Counted from the stretch's first letter, positions 1 through 9,857 are shown. The stretch: 64,000 bases of DNA from Clostridium pasteurianum DSM 525 = ATCC 6013 (GCF_000807255.1 NZ_CP009268.1:3378384-3442383), one strand, 5' to 3'. Translations and numbers: made by a program. Notes: generated by a model not told the origin, from the letters alone.

Positions 1-920
1 TCAATAGCATAATCATTATTCCGCATGCTTTCTAATAGTTTAATTATTTCTATATCTTCAAAAGAACAGACTCCTCGCTTTGCGCCTATTTTTTCCAGCA
101 TCTGCTGACTTGCTATACAATCATTAAATGCACCAATTAAGTTATCTATGTCTTTTAAAATACTTGCTCCAATAAATAATTTAATTTGTAACTCATTAGA
201 TAGATTGTTAAGTATCTTGGAAATATTAAAGGATATATCTTGAAAGGTTATTTCTTTTTTCAATGATATGATAAAAAGTATCTTTTCCCCAAACCATTCT
301 ATTTCCACTTCCGAACTTACACTGACAAGATATTCTTTTAGCCTATTTATGCTTTTCAAAATCATATTATTGGTTATTGCTGCATTATCATAATATACAG
401 ACATCAATAATAGATATACTTTGGATTCTTCCTTATTTTCAATCATCTTATTGATATAATTATTACGACTGCTATTAAGTATATTATTTAATTTATTTCT
501 AAGATTAAACACATCTGAGTTATCCTGTATATTTGATTGATTATTTATATTTTCTATTAAAACATGCATAATAGTTGAAAAAGTTAAATTAGGTGGAAGT
601 TCAATTACTGGAAAATCATATCTATCTCCAGATTCTTTAATGTATTCAGGAATTTCATCTATATAATATCCAGTTTGTATTACTATTCCACAAAGTCCTC
701 TCTTTTTCAATTTTGGAATTAAGTCTTTAAACTGACTTTCATTATCAATTTCATATCCTGTAGTAATAAGCAATTCTCCCTTTTGCAGTGAATCCAAGGC
801 ATCAAGTATTTCCATCAGATTAACCCACAAAATCTCATTGCTAATTCCCTTTTCCCCAGCTACTATTTTTGCTCCTTCCAGCAAATTAAGTTCTACTATG
901 TTTCTCACCATAAAAGCCAA
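1..920 (-). CDS. PucR-family transcriptional regulator, partial (C-terminus beyond window)
   Basis: The readable N-terminal 306 codons match the PucR-type layout. A purine-catabolism-regulator N-terminal domain covers roughly residues 5-125 (motifs LLEGAKIVAGEKG and GELLITTGYEI). It is followed by the central GGDEF-like region seen in CdaR/PucR proteins. The C-terminal helix-turn-helix would lie outside the window. I chose the TTG start at 920 because a GGAGGG ribosome site lies about 9 bases upstream; an in-frame ATG at 911 is the alternative. The gene follows kamE on the same strand after a gap of 139 bases, so it may be the local regulator of lysine fermentation. That role is inference from position only. 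PucR proteins commonly sense small metabolites and act on nearby catabolic genes. Confidence 0.8.
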   Translation of the reverse strand, partial: MAFMVRNIVELNLLEGAKIVAGEKGISNEILWVNLMEILDALDSLQKGELLITTGYEIDNESQFKDLIPKLKKRGLCGIVIQTGYYIDEIPEYIKESGDRYDFPVIELPPNLTFSTIMHVLIENINNQSNIQDNSDVFNLRNKLNNILNSSRNNYINKMIENKEESKVYLLLMSVYYDNAAITNNMILKSINRLKEYLVSVSSEVEIEWFGEKILFIISLKKEITFQDISFNISKILNNLSNELQIKLFIGASILKDIDNLIGAFNDCIASQQMLEKIGAKRGVCSFEDIEIIKLLESMRNNDYAI

Positions 921-1059
921 TACTATAATCCCTCCTTTCTCAACTTAATATACAAAACTGAATTGCTGATTAAAAATAAATTTTATTTTCAATTATAGCA
1001 TATGCAAATGCCTAAATTACATCCAATATATGTTATATCTAAAACAAAGGACTCTCTGT

Positions 1060-1848
1060 TTATATAAGTTTTCTGTTTGTCATTTCAGTTACTGCAAAAG
1101 TAGCCACATCATCTGCAAACTTTCCTGGACCAAAGCCAGCATCATAACCTAATTCTTTGGCAAGCTCATAAGTTATTCTGGTTCCGCCGCATATAAGTAT
1201 GACTTTATCTCTAATACCTTCCACCTCTAAAAGTTCCACTAAATTAGTAAGATTTTTTATATGGATATTCTTTTGAGTAACCGTTTGAGAAACTAGCAGT
1301 ACATCTGCATTAAGGTCTATGGCTTTCTTTACAAACTTCTCATTTTCCACTTGACTACCAAGATTATAGGCATCTATCATATCATATCTTTCAAGTCCAT
1401 AATGCCCTGCATAACCTTTCATATTCATTATGGCATCTATTCCTACCGTATGGGCATCAGTACCTGTACTTGCACCAATAACAGTTATTTTTCTCTTAAT
1501 ATTTTCCTTTATATACTCATTTATTTCTTCCATACTCATAGTTTTTATATCAACAGATTTAACAGTTATCTCTGTATAATTAATATTATGCTCTGTATTA
1601 CCATATACTACATAAAAAGTAAATCCATTGTCGAGTTTTTTATGACATACTACATCTATGTCTCTCATGCCCATTTTTTGTGCCAAAATTTTTGCTGCTT
1701 CTGTAGACTTTTCACAGTCCTCTAACGGAAGTGTAAAACTTATCTGTACTTTACCATCGTTCATAGTGTCACCGTAAGGTTTCACATTTTTTAAATCAAG
1801 TGTTTTATCAAACTTTTTTTGTTCCAGAGAATATAATCCTCCACCCAT
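1060..1848 (-). CDS. kamE: Lysine 5,6-aminomutase, beta (B12-binding) subunit
   Basis: With KamD this subunit moves the terminal amino group of beta-lysine to carbon 5, giving 3,5-diaminohexanoate; the enzyme uses adenosylcobalamin and PLP. The 262-residue length is typical. The B12 ligand motif DAHTVG places His at residue 133, and Lys is at residue 144 (MNMKGYAG). These are the positions known for the axial cobalamin ligand and the PLP Schiff-base lysine in the studied clostridial enzyme. The C-terminal part is a Rossmann-like B12 domain (GTRITYELAKELGYDAGFGPG). It lies 104 bases after kamD in the same direction, so it is probably co-transcribed as the last enzyme gene of the cluster. Confidence 0.97.
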   Translation of the reverse strand: MGGGLYSLEQKKFDKTLDLKNVKPYGDTMNDGKVQISFTLPLEDCEKSTEAAKILAQKMGMRDIDVVCHKKLDNGFTFYVVYGNTEHNINYTEITVKSVDIKTMSMEEINEYIKENIKRKITVIGASTGTDAHTVGIDAIMNMKGYAGHYGLERYDMIDAYNLGSQVENEKFVKKAIDLNADVLLVSQTVTQKNIHIKNLTNLVELLEVEGIRDKVILICGGTRITYELAKELGYDAGFGPGKFADDVATFAVTEMTNRKLI

Positions 1849-1952
1849 ACTACAACACCTTCTTTCCTTTATTTTATAATATGCTAACAGTGTATTTTAC
1901 TGCAATTTAAAACAAATCTCACAGATTTCAAATTAATACTATCTCACAGATT

Positions 1953-3497
1953 TTACATCATAAGCTCTATAAATGGATTAAAATAGCTTTCATCTTTCAC
2001 AATTACTCCATCAAGACCTTTTCCCATTTCTCTAGATCTTTTAATACCGGCAAAAGCTCCCTTCTCCAATGTGTTAAAAAGGCCATCTTTTTCAATCTTT
2101 TCCAAAAGACTGCATGCCTTTTGAAGTATAAAAGCAGCTCTCTTTTGAATTATGCCATCCTGCTTGAATTCAATTTCATCTCCAAGACTCTTCATGGCAT
2201 TGAATACATAGGAAGCATTTTCTATGGAAAGTGCTCTATCAGACATAAAAGGTGTATGAATAGCTTCTGTCATCATACCTAAAAGATGTATTTTTTGTCC
2301 AGTCATTATAGTCACCATATTAAATAAGGCATCTTGAACATGTCCTTTAAAAATATTTCCTGTCATGTATTTTGTAGGAGGCATATATTTTAAAGGTGCT
2401 TTACTGAATATTTCCCTTGCCATCTGTGCTTGAGCAAGTTCATATACAAAAGAATTCTCCAGATTAGGATCAATTTCAAAAGCATGACCAAGTCCCATTT
2501 GTTCTTCTCTAATACCTGCTGTTATAGCAAATTGCTCATTTATAAATTGGGAAGCCAATACGGTATGTGCTTCTTCAAAGGCATCCGCTGTAGTTAAATA
2601 ATTATCTTCGCCAGTATTTATAATTATCCCTGAAAACCCATTTATTACTCTTGAAAAATATTGATCTATAAGGGTTCGTTTCATATTTATATCTCTAAAC
2701 AGTATTCCATATAGCGCATCATTCAGCATTACATCCAGTCTTTCCAATGCCCCCATAGCTGCAATTTCAGGCATACACAATCCTGAGCAATAATTACATA
2801 CTCTTATATATCTTTTAAGCTCTTTTCCCACTTCATCTAAAGCTTTTCTCATAAGTCTGAAATTTTCCTGAGTAGCATAAGTACCTCCAAAGCCCTCAGT
2901 AGTTGCTCCATAAGGTACATAGTCAAGTAGGCTTTGTCCTGTGGTTCTTATAACTGCAATTATATCGGCTCCCTGCCTTGCTGCTGCTACAGCTTGGGTT
3001 ATATCCTCGTATATATTTCCAGTAGCAACAATTACATATAGATAAGGTCCTTCCTTATCCTTATATTCAGCAATTAAGCTATCTCTTTTTTCCCTGTTCT
3101 TTTTTATCTTTTCTATGCTGATTTTTGCAATATCTAAAGCTTTTTGCATAGTTTCAAATTCATCTTCAGATTTAAAAGTTTTAAGGTCTATATTCCCCTT
3201 TGAAACCTCTACTGCCACTTCCTGAGGTGAAAGTCCTGTAGCAATAACAGCATTACTCATATAATAAGCTGCTCCTTTAGATAAATGATTACCTTCATTA
3301 ATATTATCTACCACTACATTAGGAAGAGGTACTCCGTTGTCATTTACGCCGTCAATACCAATTAATCTGCATATGGTTCTTTCTACAGATACAGTAGTAT
3401 GTTTATCAATAAACCTTTGTACATCACTTGATATATTTCCTGCAGATTTTCTCGCCTTTTCTACCAGTTTAAAGTCTAAATTAAGTTTATATTTCAT
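1953..3497 (-). CDS. kamD: Lysine 5,6-aminomutase, alpha subunit
   Basis: This is the catalytic TIM-barrel partner of KamE. At 514 residues it has the family's usual length. Recognisable family stretches include GPYLYVIVATGNIYEDITQA, GADIIAVIRTTGQSLLDYVP and TTEGFGGTYATQENFRLMRK. The ATG at 3497 overlaps the stop of the upstream MutS-like gene by 4 bases (ATGA), which implies translational coupling of the mutase with its proposed reactivase. No promoter signal is visible inside the overlap, so expression should depend on the upstream operon. Confidence 0.97.
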   Translation of the reverse strand: MKYKLNLDFKLVEKARKSAGNISSDVQRFIDKHTTVSVERTICRLIGIDGVNDNGVPLPNVVVDNINEGNHLSKGAAYYMSNAVIATGLSPQEVAVEVSKGNIDLKTFKSEDEFETMQKALDIAKISIEKIKKNREKRDSLIAEYKDKEGPYLYVIVATGNIYEDITQAVAAARQGADIIAVIRTTGQSLLDYVPYGATTEGFGGTYATQENFRLMRKALDEVGKELKRYIRVCNYCSGLCMPEIAAMGALERLDVMLNDALYGILFRDINMKRTLIDQYFSRVINGFSGIIINTGEDNYLTTADAFEEAHTVLASQFINEQFAITAGIREEQMGLGHAFEIDPNLENSFVYELAQAQMAREIFSKAPLKYMPPTKYMTGNIFKGHVQDALFNMVTIMTGQKIHLLGMMTEAIHTPFMSDRALSIENASYVFNAMKSLGDEIEFKQDGIIQKRAAFILQKACSLLEKIEKDGLFNTLEKGAFAGIKRSREMGKGLDGVIVKDESYFNPFIELMM

Positions 3498-4951
3498 ATT
3501 TCCTCCTCCTTTTCATATAATACTTTAGCAATATTTATAATTTCTTCATCTATCCCCATTAAAGAGCATATATTTATGGCATCCCTTGGTATAGATGTAT
3601 ATCTATCAACTTTTTCTAAAGTATAATCCATGTGATCATTTATAAGTTTAAGGTAATCTTCTTCCTTAACTGCAATATTTTTTAATTCATTAAAATCTAC
3701 ATATCTAAGTCCCTTTACCTGATAGTGAAAATTGGCAAAAGAACAGACACCATCATAATGAGTAGACATTATACATATAGAATCAAATTTATTTAAATAC
3801 TGCAGCAGTGCCTTTGTAATATTGGCTCCTTCTGTAGGATTTGTACCTTTTGCAAATTCATCAAGAATAATAAGTCCTCTTTCACTCTTTATTCTACTTA
3901 ATATATACTTTATATTAAAAATTTCTCCTCCAAAACTGCTAAGTCCATTTTTTATGGATTCCGAATCTTCCGATAAAAAATATATAAAATCCAATAAAGT
4001 AAACTCAAAGCCTTTTGCAAATACAAAAAAACCTGTAGATGCTAACATATAATTAAGAGCTATTATACTTAGAAGTACAGTTTTTCCACCCATATTTGCA
4101 CCTGTTATAACAGTAGTCCCTTTCAGAGCCTCAATAGATACAGGTGAAAAAATTCCTCCTCGTTCTTCTACTTTATTTTTAACCATAGGATTTACTCCCA
4201 TATCCATTTTTATTCTGTTGGATATAACAGGTCTTGCCATTTTATATGCAACTGCAATTTTAGCCTTGGCAAAGATCAAATCAAAGTTTCCTATAGAGAT
4301 GGTCTGTTGTATCATTTTATCTGCATATTGTGAAATTGTTAAAGACAGAGCCTTTCTTATTTTAAATTCCTCTTCTCGTTCTTCACTTATAAGCTGCTGC
4401 CTTTGTTCTAGTAATTGTTTCTGTTTTATCCTATCTTTTTCTTTAAAAAGAGTTTTGTTAAATTCTTTTTTCTTCAAACGTATTATCTTTAGTTTTGAGG
4501 AATATTCATCATATACATAAAAATCTGTACTTCTATATTCCAGTGGATTTAATAATTTATACACTTCTGAAAATTCATGAAAAAATATTTCCGTAATATC
4601 CATTTCACTTTTTTTATACAGATCTTTAAATTCAAAACATAAACTTACAAAGCATTTTATTTCATATAATTCTACTTCATCAAGTACCTGTCCCTCTCTG
4701 CATCTTATAAAAGTGTTTCTTATATCCTTAAATCTCATCAATGTATTAGAAATATTACTATTGAGTTTAGCATCATTTATTAGGGAAAAACATCTTTCAA
4801 TATTATTATATTCCAGTAAGAGTTTTTCTTTTTCCCTTATAATTTGCAGATGTGAAATCAAATTCCTTCCATAGGGAGTTAAAATGGAAAGTTTATCTAG
4901 AACATAATAAAATCCGATCTTATCTAGAATATCTTTTTTCATATAATTCAT
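3494..4951 (-). CDS. kamC: MutS-like ATPase, proposed lysine 5,6-aminomutase reactivase subunit KamC
   Basis: The 485-residue protein has the C-terminal ATPase half of MutS: Walker A GANMGGKT near residues 284-291 and Walker B GLIILDEFAKGTNPTEG near 355-370. It lacks the N-terminal mismatch-recognition and connector domains of a true MutS. The middle is rich in charged helices (residues 150-200), probably the lever/coiled-coil segment. In lysine-fermenting bacteria this gene sits between kamB and kamD and is regarded as part of an ATP-dependent factor that restores B12-damaged aminomutase. Here both its ends overlap neighbours by 4 bases (kamB and kamD), which fits a role tied to the mutase rather than DNA repair. 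The function is known for the family by association; the symbol follows cluster order. Confidence 0.85.
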   Translation of the reverse strand: MNYMKKDILDKIGFYYVLDKLSILTPYGRNLISHLQIIREKEKLLLEYNNIERCFSLINDAKLNSNISNTLMRFKDIRNTFIRCREGQVLDEVELYEIKCFVSLCFEFKDLYKKSEMDITEIFFHEFSEVYKLLNPLEYRSTDFYVYDEYSSKLKIIRLKKKEFNKTLFKEKDRIKQKQLLEQRQQLISEEREEEFKIRKALSLTISQYADKMIQQTISIGNFDLIFAKAKIAVAYKMARPVISNRIKMDMGVNPMVKNKVEERGGIFSPVSIEALKGTTVITGANMGGKTVLLSIIALNYMLASTGFFVFAKGFEFTLLDFIYFLSEDSESIKNGLSSFGGEIFNIKYILSRIKSERGLIILDEFAKGTNPTEGANITKALLQYLNKFDSICIMSTHYDGVCSFANFHYQVKGLRYVDFNELKNIAVKEEDYLKLINDHMDYTLEKVDRYTSIPRDAINICSLMGIDEEIINIAKVLYEKEEEI

Positions 4952-6009
4952 TTTCTCACATCCAAAGCATAATCCATTACATTGAAAACGGGAATATCTG
5001 TTTCTTCCTTTAATCTATTGAAAAATTCATTATAATCTAAAACATATCCAGAAGGAGATGTAGGATTTACACTTATACCTATAATATTTATATTATTTTT
5101 CACTTTCAACTTACCACCTTTATATATGAATTCAGTATATCTATTTTTGTCTAACAATAGCTTAGTTCCATCTTCCACTACAAAAGTTACAGATTTAAGA
5201 TTTAAATTGGACTTTATCATATCATCTACAAGATTATTGGTAAAAGCACCTTTTATAAATACAAAGTCTAAATCCTTATTAAAATTAGATATAATTTCTT
5301 TTGAAGCACTTATAGAAGTCTTCAGAACACTCTTTTTTATATTATTTCCATATATAAAAGCAATCCTGCAATCTTCCATATTATCCTCATATATTTTAGA
5401 AATATTATATTCCACCGCATCAAGAGAAAATAAATTTAATACATTTAATGTGTCTTCCACCAAAACATTCACATCCTCTGAAAAAGCTGCTCCAGTACAA
5501 AGTATAGATGCCTCAGTGATTGAAGGATCAGCAAAGCTTTTTTTAGATAGAGCTCCGTCTACAATTATATGCTGGCACTTAAACTCTTTAAGTTTTTCTA
5601 TAACAGCTTTAATCTGAGTGTTAATAGATGGTCCAGCTATTTCCACAAAGCCAGAATAAATACTCTCTCCAATTATTACAGGTCCAAGGGGAGTATTTAT
5701 GTCCATAACCTGAAGTATTTTAAGAGTAGAATCACTTCTTAGAAAACTTGACTTTGAAGTTGCAATTAACGTATTTTCATCAATATAAATTTTAGGCTTA
5801 GGAGTTAAAGTTACTATATCTTCTTCTTCACCATCTCTTCCTACAGAAGTAATTCCTATTTTCCTTCCTTTTAGCTGCTGAATTAAAAAGTTTAATGTAG
5901 TGGTTTTTCCCGTATTCTTTTCCATGCCTATTATAGATATGGTTCTATACTTATATAATTTATCTATAAATAGCTTGAAATCCCTTAATCTAGCGTTAAT
6001 CTCTAACAT
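4948..6009 (-). CDS. kamB: P-loop protein, proposed lysine 5,6-aminomutase reactivase subunit KamB
   Basis: The 353-residue protein carries a clear P-loop near its start (SIIGMEKNTGKTT, residues 25-37), like the NTP-binding folds of cofactor-handling proteins. I see no signal peptide or membrane segment. The middle (IIVDGALSKKSFADPSI) resembles the switch region of P-loop GTPases/ATPases. It is placed between kamA (gap of 2 bases) and the MutS-like kamC (overlap of 4 bases), the conserved order kamA-B-C-D-E of lysine fermenters. With KamC it is proposed to reactivate the B12-dependent 5,6-aminomutase. I recognise it mainly from order and P-loop; the exact biochemical step is not visible. Confidence 0.8.
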   Translation of the reverse strand: MLEINARLRDFKLFIDKLYKYRTISIIGMEKNTGKTTTLNFLIQQLKGRKIGITSVGRDGEEEDIVTLTPKPKIYIDENTLIATSKSSFLRSDSTLKILQVMDINTPLGPVIIGESIYSGFVEIAGPSINTQIKAVIEKLKEFKCQHIIVDGALSKKSFADPSITEASILCTGAAFSEDVNVLVEDTLNVLNLFSLDAVEYNISKIYEDNMEDCRIAFIYGNNIKKSVLKTSISASKEIISNFNKDLDFVFIKGAFTNNLVDDMIKSNLNLKSVTFVVEDGTKLLLDKNRYTEFIYKGGKLKVKNNINIIGISVNPTSPSGYVLDYNEFFNRLKEETDIPVFNVMDYALDVRK

Positions 6010-6011
6010 AG

Positions 6012-7307
6012 TTATACATTTTTAGACTTATCCCTTAATTCTTCATGTTCTGAAATAAATTTTTGAGTCCTCATCTTTCTTTCATTTCCACCACATTCTA
6101 TAGTAATATTCTCACCATTTAACAATCCCGAGATACCAATTCTATGAACCTTTTTCTTACCTCTGCATACTTCACAGTGACAATCAGGACTGTAATTTTT
6201 AGGTTCTTGATAAGTAGTTATTACTCCTTCAAAATTTCTCATTATTACTTTATCATTACTCTGACTTATCATATAGTTAGGCATTATAGGAATTTTTCCG
6301 CCGCCGCCAGGTGCATCTACTACAAAAGTAGGAACACAATAGCCTGAAGTATGCCCTCTAAGTCCCTCTATTATCTCTACTCCTTTAGATACTGAGGTTC
6401 TAAAGTGGCTTAATCCCATAGAAAGATCGCATTGATAAATATAGTAAGGTCTGACTCTTATTTTTACAAGTTCATTTACAAGTTTTTTCATTACATGAAC
6501 ACAATCATTAACTCCTCTTAAGAGAACAGATTGATTTCCAAGAGGTATACCGGCATTTGCCAGCATTTCACAGGCTTTTTTAGATTCTTCTGTTATTTCA
6601 TTTGGATGATTGAAATGAGTATTAAGCCATATTGGATGATATTTTTTAAGCATATTAACAAGGTCTTCTGTTATCCTTTGAGGCATAACCACAGGAACTC
6701 TTGATCCTATTCTTATTATTTCCACATGAGGTATAGCTCTTAATCTCTTTATTATATATTCAAGTTTATCATCACTTATTAAAAGAGCATCTCCTCCAGA
6801 TAAAAGTACATCTCTTACTGCTGGATTTAAAGAAATATATTCTATACATTTTTCAATTTGCTCCATTGGAAGGAAATTATCCTTATGACCTGCAAATCTT
6901 CTTCTTGTACAGTGTCTGCAGTACATAGAACATTGATCTGTTATAAGCATAAGCACTCTATCTGGATATCTGTGAGTAAGTCCTGGCACAGGAGAATCTC
7001 CGTCTTCATGAAGGGGATCAAGAAGATCTTCATTTGAAATGTACATTTCATCAATGTCAGGGATTGCCTGTTTTGCTATTGGATCAAACTCATCTTCTGG
7101 ATCTATTAATGATAAATAATAAGGTGTTATAGCCATTCTAAATCTTTCCAGACATTTTTTCATCTGGTTTTCTTCATCTTCAGAAAGCTTTACATACTTC
7201 TTCAATTCCTCTACTGTTTCTATTCTATTCTTAAGCTGCCATTTCCAGTCATTCCATTCACTATCTTTTACTTCTTTAAAAAGTTTGTATCTTCTACTCT
7301 TCACCAT
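6012..7307 (-). CDS. kamA: L-lysine 2,3-aminomutase (radical SAM)
   Basis: The enzyme converts L-lysine to L-beta-lysine, the first step of the pathway, using S-adenosylmethionine, a 4Fe-4S cluster and PLP. The radical SAM motif CSMYCRHC places Cys at residues 126, 130 and 133. The PLP lysine is in DAPGGGGK (residue 338). HFNHPNEITEE and the C-terminal Cys-rich stretch (CHCEVCRGKKK) that binds structural zinc are present. I use the ATG at 7307 (MVKSRRYKLF, matching the usual N-terminus), which has AGGAG 8 bases upstream. A longer reading from 7346 adds 13 residues that do not resemble the family. It lies 72 bases after kdd and 2 bases before kamB. Confidence 0.97.
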   Translation of the reverse strand: MVKSRRYKLFKEVKDSEWNDWKWQLKNRIETVEELKKYVKLSEDEENQMKKCLERFRMAITPYYLSLIDPEDEFDPIAKQAIPDIDEMYISNEDLLDPLHEDGDSPVPGLTHRYPDRVLMLITDQCSMYCRHCTRRRFAGHKDNFLPMEQIEKCIEYISLNPAVRDVLLSGGDALLISDDKLEYIIKRLRAIPHVEIIRIGSRVPVVMPQRITEDLVNMLKKYHPIWLNTHFNHPNEITEESKKACEMLANAGIPLGNQSVLLRGVNDCVHVMKKLVNELVKIRVRPYYIYQCDLSMGLSHFRTSVSKGVEIIEGLRGHTSGYCVPTFVVDAPGGGGKIPIMPNYMISQSNDKVIMRNFEGVITTYQEPKNYSPDCHCEVCRGKKKVHRIGISGLLNGENITIECGGNERKMRTQKFISEHEELRDKSKNV

Positions 7308-7379
7308 AATAAAATCTCCTTTTAATAAGCAGCCAAGCATATTCAAATAGATAACTATACTATCTAAATTTCCTATGTC

Positions 7380-8414
7380 TCAGGCATATCTCTTTTCAAA
7401 AATTTCTTTAATTATATTGGATTCTCTAAGCTCATGAAGAGCTATTTCTGCATGTCCCTTAGTATACCCATTTCCTATATAGAGCTTCACGTCCTTACCT
7501 ACACCCTCTGCTCCCAGTGCGGCTTTTGTAAAGCTTGTAGCCATTGAAAAGAAATAGGAAGTCCCATTATCTTTTACAGGTAGTATTGTAGACATCTCTG
7601 TATTTTCCACATTTACGCAATTAATAGATATATCAAATTCCTCTCCATTGTTAGCTTCCAGTGCCTTATTTAAGACTTCTATAGGATTTGATGCATCTGC
7701 TAAAATTACTTCATCACAAAATCCAGTTTTAATGAGTTCTTCTTTATCTTTTTCAAAGGCAACAAGACCCACTACTTTACCTGTTGGTCCAACTCTCTTT
7801 TTTGCTTCATAAGCACAAAGTACACCCGATTTTCCAAAAGAACCTAATATAAGCACATTATCTCCAGGCTTTACCAATTTTGAAACTTGTGCTGGGGCTC
7901 CTGCCACATCAAGTACCGCAAGAGCAAGATTCTCACTTAAATCAGAAGGCAATTTTACATATAAGCCGCTTTCAAAGACTACTGCTTTTCCTTCTATTTC
8001 AACTCTATCTATTTCCTTGTATACATTTTTTATTTTATCTATTCTAAGAGGTGTAAGGGATAGAGACACCAGAGTAGCTATTTTATCACCGACGTTAATA
8101 TCAATCTTTCCAATAAGATCTTTACCTATCTTTTCAACTGTCCCTATAAGCATTCCGCCAGAACCTGTAACAGGATTTTGCATTTTGCCTCTTTCAGCTA
8201 CTATATTCATTATGCTCTTTTTAATTCTTTCCACGTCACCACCCTCTGCTTTTTCAATTTGAGTAAAACTTGCTGAATCTATATTTAGAGCATTTACATC
8301 TATAAGAATTTCATTGTCATAGATATTCATATCATTGGATATCTTTACAGCCGCTTGAGGTAAAGTGCCTTTAGGCTCTATAACTCTATTAACACCATAT
8401 TTATCACCTATCAT
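7380..8414 (-). CDS. kdd: L-erythro-3,5-diaminohexanoate dehydrogenase
   Basis: Kdd oxidises 3,5-diaminohexanoate to 5-amino-3-oxohexanoate with NAD(P)+. The protein is 344 residues long, as expected. It has a Rossmann-type nucleotide-binding stretch (NVLILGSFGKSGVLCAYEAKKRVG, about residues 185-208; first motif GSFGKSG). The family N-terminus MIGDKYGVNRVIEPKGTLPQ is present. The gene sits 18 bases after kce and before kamA, all on the minus strand, consistent with one transcript covering kal to kamE. The intergenic space toward kamA (7308-7379) holds a short sequence repeated near 40918, described among the findings. Confidence 0.96.
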   Translation of the reverse strand: MIGDKYGVNRVIEPKGTLPQAAVKISNDMNIYDNEILIDVNALNIDSASFTQIEKAEGGDVERIKKSIMNIVAERGKMQNPVTGSGGMLIGTVEKIGKDLIGKIDINVGDKIATLVSLSLTPLRIDKIKNVYKEIDRVEIEGKAVVFESGLYVKLPSDLSENLALAVLDVAGAPAQVSKLVKPGDNVLILGSFGKSGVLCAYEAKKRVGPTGKVVGLVAFEKDKEELIKTGFCDEVILADASNPIEVLNKALEANNGEEFDISINCVNVENTEMSTILPVKDNGTSYFFSMATSFTKAALGAEGVGKDVKLYIGNGYTKGHAEIALHELRESNIIKEIFEKRYA

Positions 8415-8432
8415 TTACTTACATGCCTCCTC

Positions 8433-9254
8433 TTATCTGTATATATTTAAAATTTCTCTTGCTTCCTTTGGAGTAGCAACTGGTCTTCCTATATGTTTTG
8501 CAATATTAACTACCTTTTCAACCATCTGCCCATTTGATTTAGCAAGTATGCCCTTGTCAATATAAATATTGTCTTCAAATCCAACTCTTACATTGCCCCC
8601 TGCTGCTATAGCCATAGCTGCCATAGTAAATTGTGCTCTCCCCACACCTGTTACAGTATAAGTTGATCCCTCAGGTATACTTCCAATCATAAAGGATAGA
8701 TCCCTTAAAGTTGCACTTGTTCCTCCTCTAAGTCCCATTACAAAATTAAATTGAAGAGGTCTTTCTAATAGACCTTCTCTATAAATTCTAAGGGCCGTAT
8801 CTATCATACTCTTATCAAATACTTCTATCTCTGGTTTTACATGAAACTCTTTCATTTTTTTTGCGAAATAGTTTATAGTTTTTTCTGTATTTACAAATAT
8901 ATCATTTAACCCAAAGTTTAAAGTACCACAGTCTAAACTTGCCATTTCTGGTTTTAAATTAATGCAATCTAATCTTTCATCATCACTCATACCGACTGCC
9001 CCACCGGTAGATAACTGAATTATTACATCATTACATTTTTCCTTAATGGCTGTAATACATTTTTTAAATACTTTTATATCTTGTGTAGGGGTACCATCTT
9101 CTTCCCTTACGTGGAGATGAATTATACTGGCACCAGCTTTATATGCACTTTCAGCTTCCCTTGCAATTTCTTCAACAGAATAAGGTATATCAGGATTTTG
9201 CTCTTTTGTTACTTCTGCACCGCATATAGCTGCAGTAATAATCAATTTTTCCAT
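8433..9254 (-). CDS. kce: 3-keto-5-aminohexanoate cleavage enzyme
   Basis: Kce condenses 5-amino-3-oxohexanoate with acetyl-CoA and splits it to acetoacetate and 3-aminobutyryl-CoA. It is a zinc-dependent TIM barrel of about 273 residues. The metal ligands are visible: HLHVRE gives His46 and His48, and the third ligand is probably Glu227 in GFEDNIY. Glu14 (GAEVTKE) and SLDCGTLNFG also fit the family. It is followed by kdd after 18 bases and preceded by kal after 108 bases, the expected pathway neighbours. This family was formerly annotated as DUF849 (BKACE); the surrounding genes make the lysine assignment firm. Confidence 0.96.
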   Translation of the reverse strand: MEKLIITAAICGAEVTKEQNPDIPYSVEEIAREAESAYKAGASIIHLHVREEDGTPTQDIKVFKKCITAIKEKCNDVIIQLSTGGAVGMSDDERLDCINLKPEMASLDCGTLNFGLNDIFVNTEKTINYFAKKMKEFHVKPEIEVFDKSMIDTALRIYREGLLERPLQFNFVMGLRGGTSATLRDLSFMIGSIPEGSTYTVTGVGRAQFTMAAMAIAAGGNVRVGFEDNIYIDKGILAKSNGQMVEKVVNIAKHIGRPVATPKEAREILNIYR

Positions 9255-9362
9255 ATCATTCCTCCACTAAGTAATTTGAAAATAAACACTGCGCCCACAG
9301 TATTATATATAAGATAAATACATATCAACTAATTATTTTTATGATATATGACTTTTGAGCCG

Positions 9363-9752
9363 TTATTTAGCTCTTCTCTGCTTATCTTTTGGTACTACAC
9401 ATACCCCAACAGCTTTACAGACAACAATGGCATTTTCAAGAAAATCCGCTGCTGAATCATTGATATCTGTTCTTTGAGATATTACTTTTCTGGCTTCAAA
9501 ACTCATTTTTCGTGATGTGTTACCTACTTTAGTAATACTTCCAACAACCTCTATATAATCCCCGGCATAAACTGGAGCAATAAATTCTACACTTTCATAA
9601 GCTTTAAATAGGCCCTCATCTCCATCATGCTTTATTAAAAGTTCCGTCGCCACATCACCAAATAAAGCAAGTATTTTAGCACCATCTACCAGATTTCCAC
9701 CATAATGTGCGTCATTATTGCCCATCCTAAGTCTTATAACTGATTCATACAT
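9363..9752 (-). CDS. kal: 3-aminobutyryl-CoA ammonia-lyase
   Basis: Kal eliminates ammonia from L-3-aminobutyryl-CoA to give crotonyl-CoA, linking lysine breakdown to butyrate formation. The 129-residue product is a small hotdog-fold protein. Family features are the N-terminal [20 protein letters not shown] and the central [18 protein letters not shown] chose the ATG at 9752, preceded by GGAGG seven bases upstream; a longer frame from 9773 runs through the ribosome site. It is the first gene of the kal-kce-kdd-kam unit. Upstream lie repeat R1-A and the terminator of the transporter gene, so the promoter of the unit should fall between 9753 and about 10200. Confidence 0.94.
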   Translation of the reverse strand: MYESVIRLRMGNNDAHYGGNLVDGAKILALFGDVATELLIKHDGDEGLFKAYESVEFIAPVYAGDYIEVVGSITKVGNTSRKMSFEARKVISQRTDINDSAADFLENAIVVCKAVGVCVVPKDKQRRAK

Positions 9753-9857
9753 AAGATCTCCTCCCCCTAACATAATATGTAGAAATTAATAATATGAAAT
9801 TAATAAATGAATAAATTTCAGTTATAAAATTCTAAATCTATCACTTATTTTTATCTT

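Noticed and set aside
1351-1725. 124-residue plus-strand reading opposite kamE
   Set aside because: It is a shadow of kamE, whose His133 and Lys144 are in place; composition is atypical for a protein.
3494-4951. KamC as DNA mismatch repair MutS
   Set aside because: Only the ATPase half is present and the gene is embedded by overlaps in the lysine mutase operon.
5126-5617. 163-residue plus-strand reading opposite kamB
   Set aside because: It is the complement of a well-supported gene with P-loop and conserved context; it has no motif of its own.
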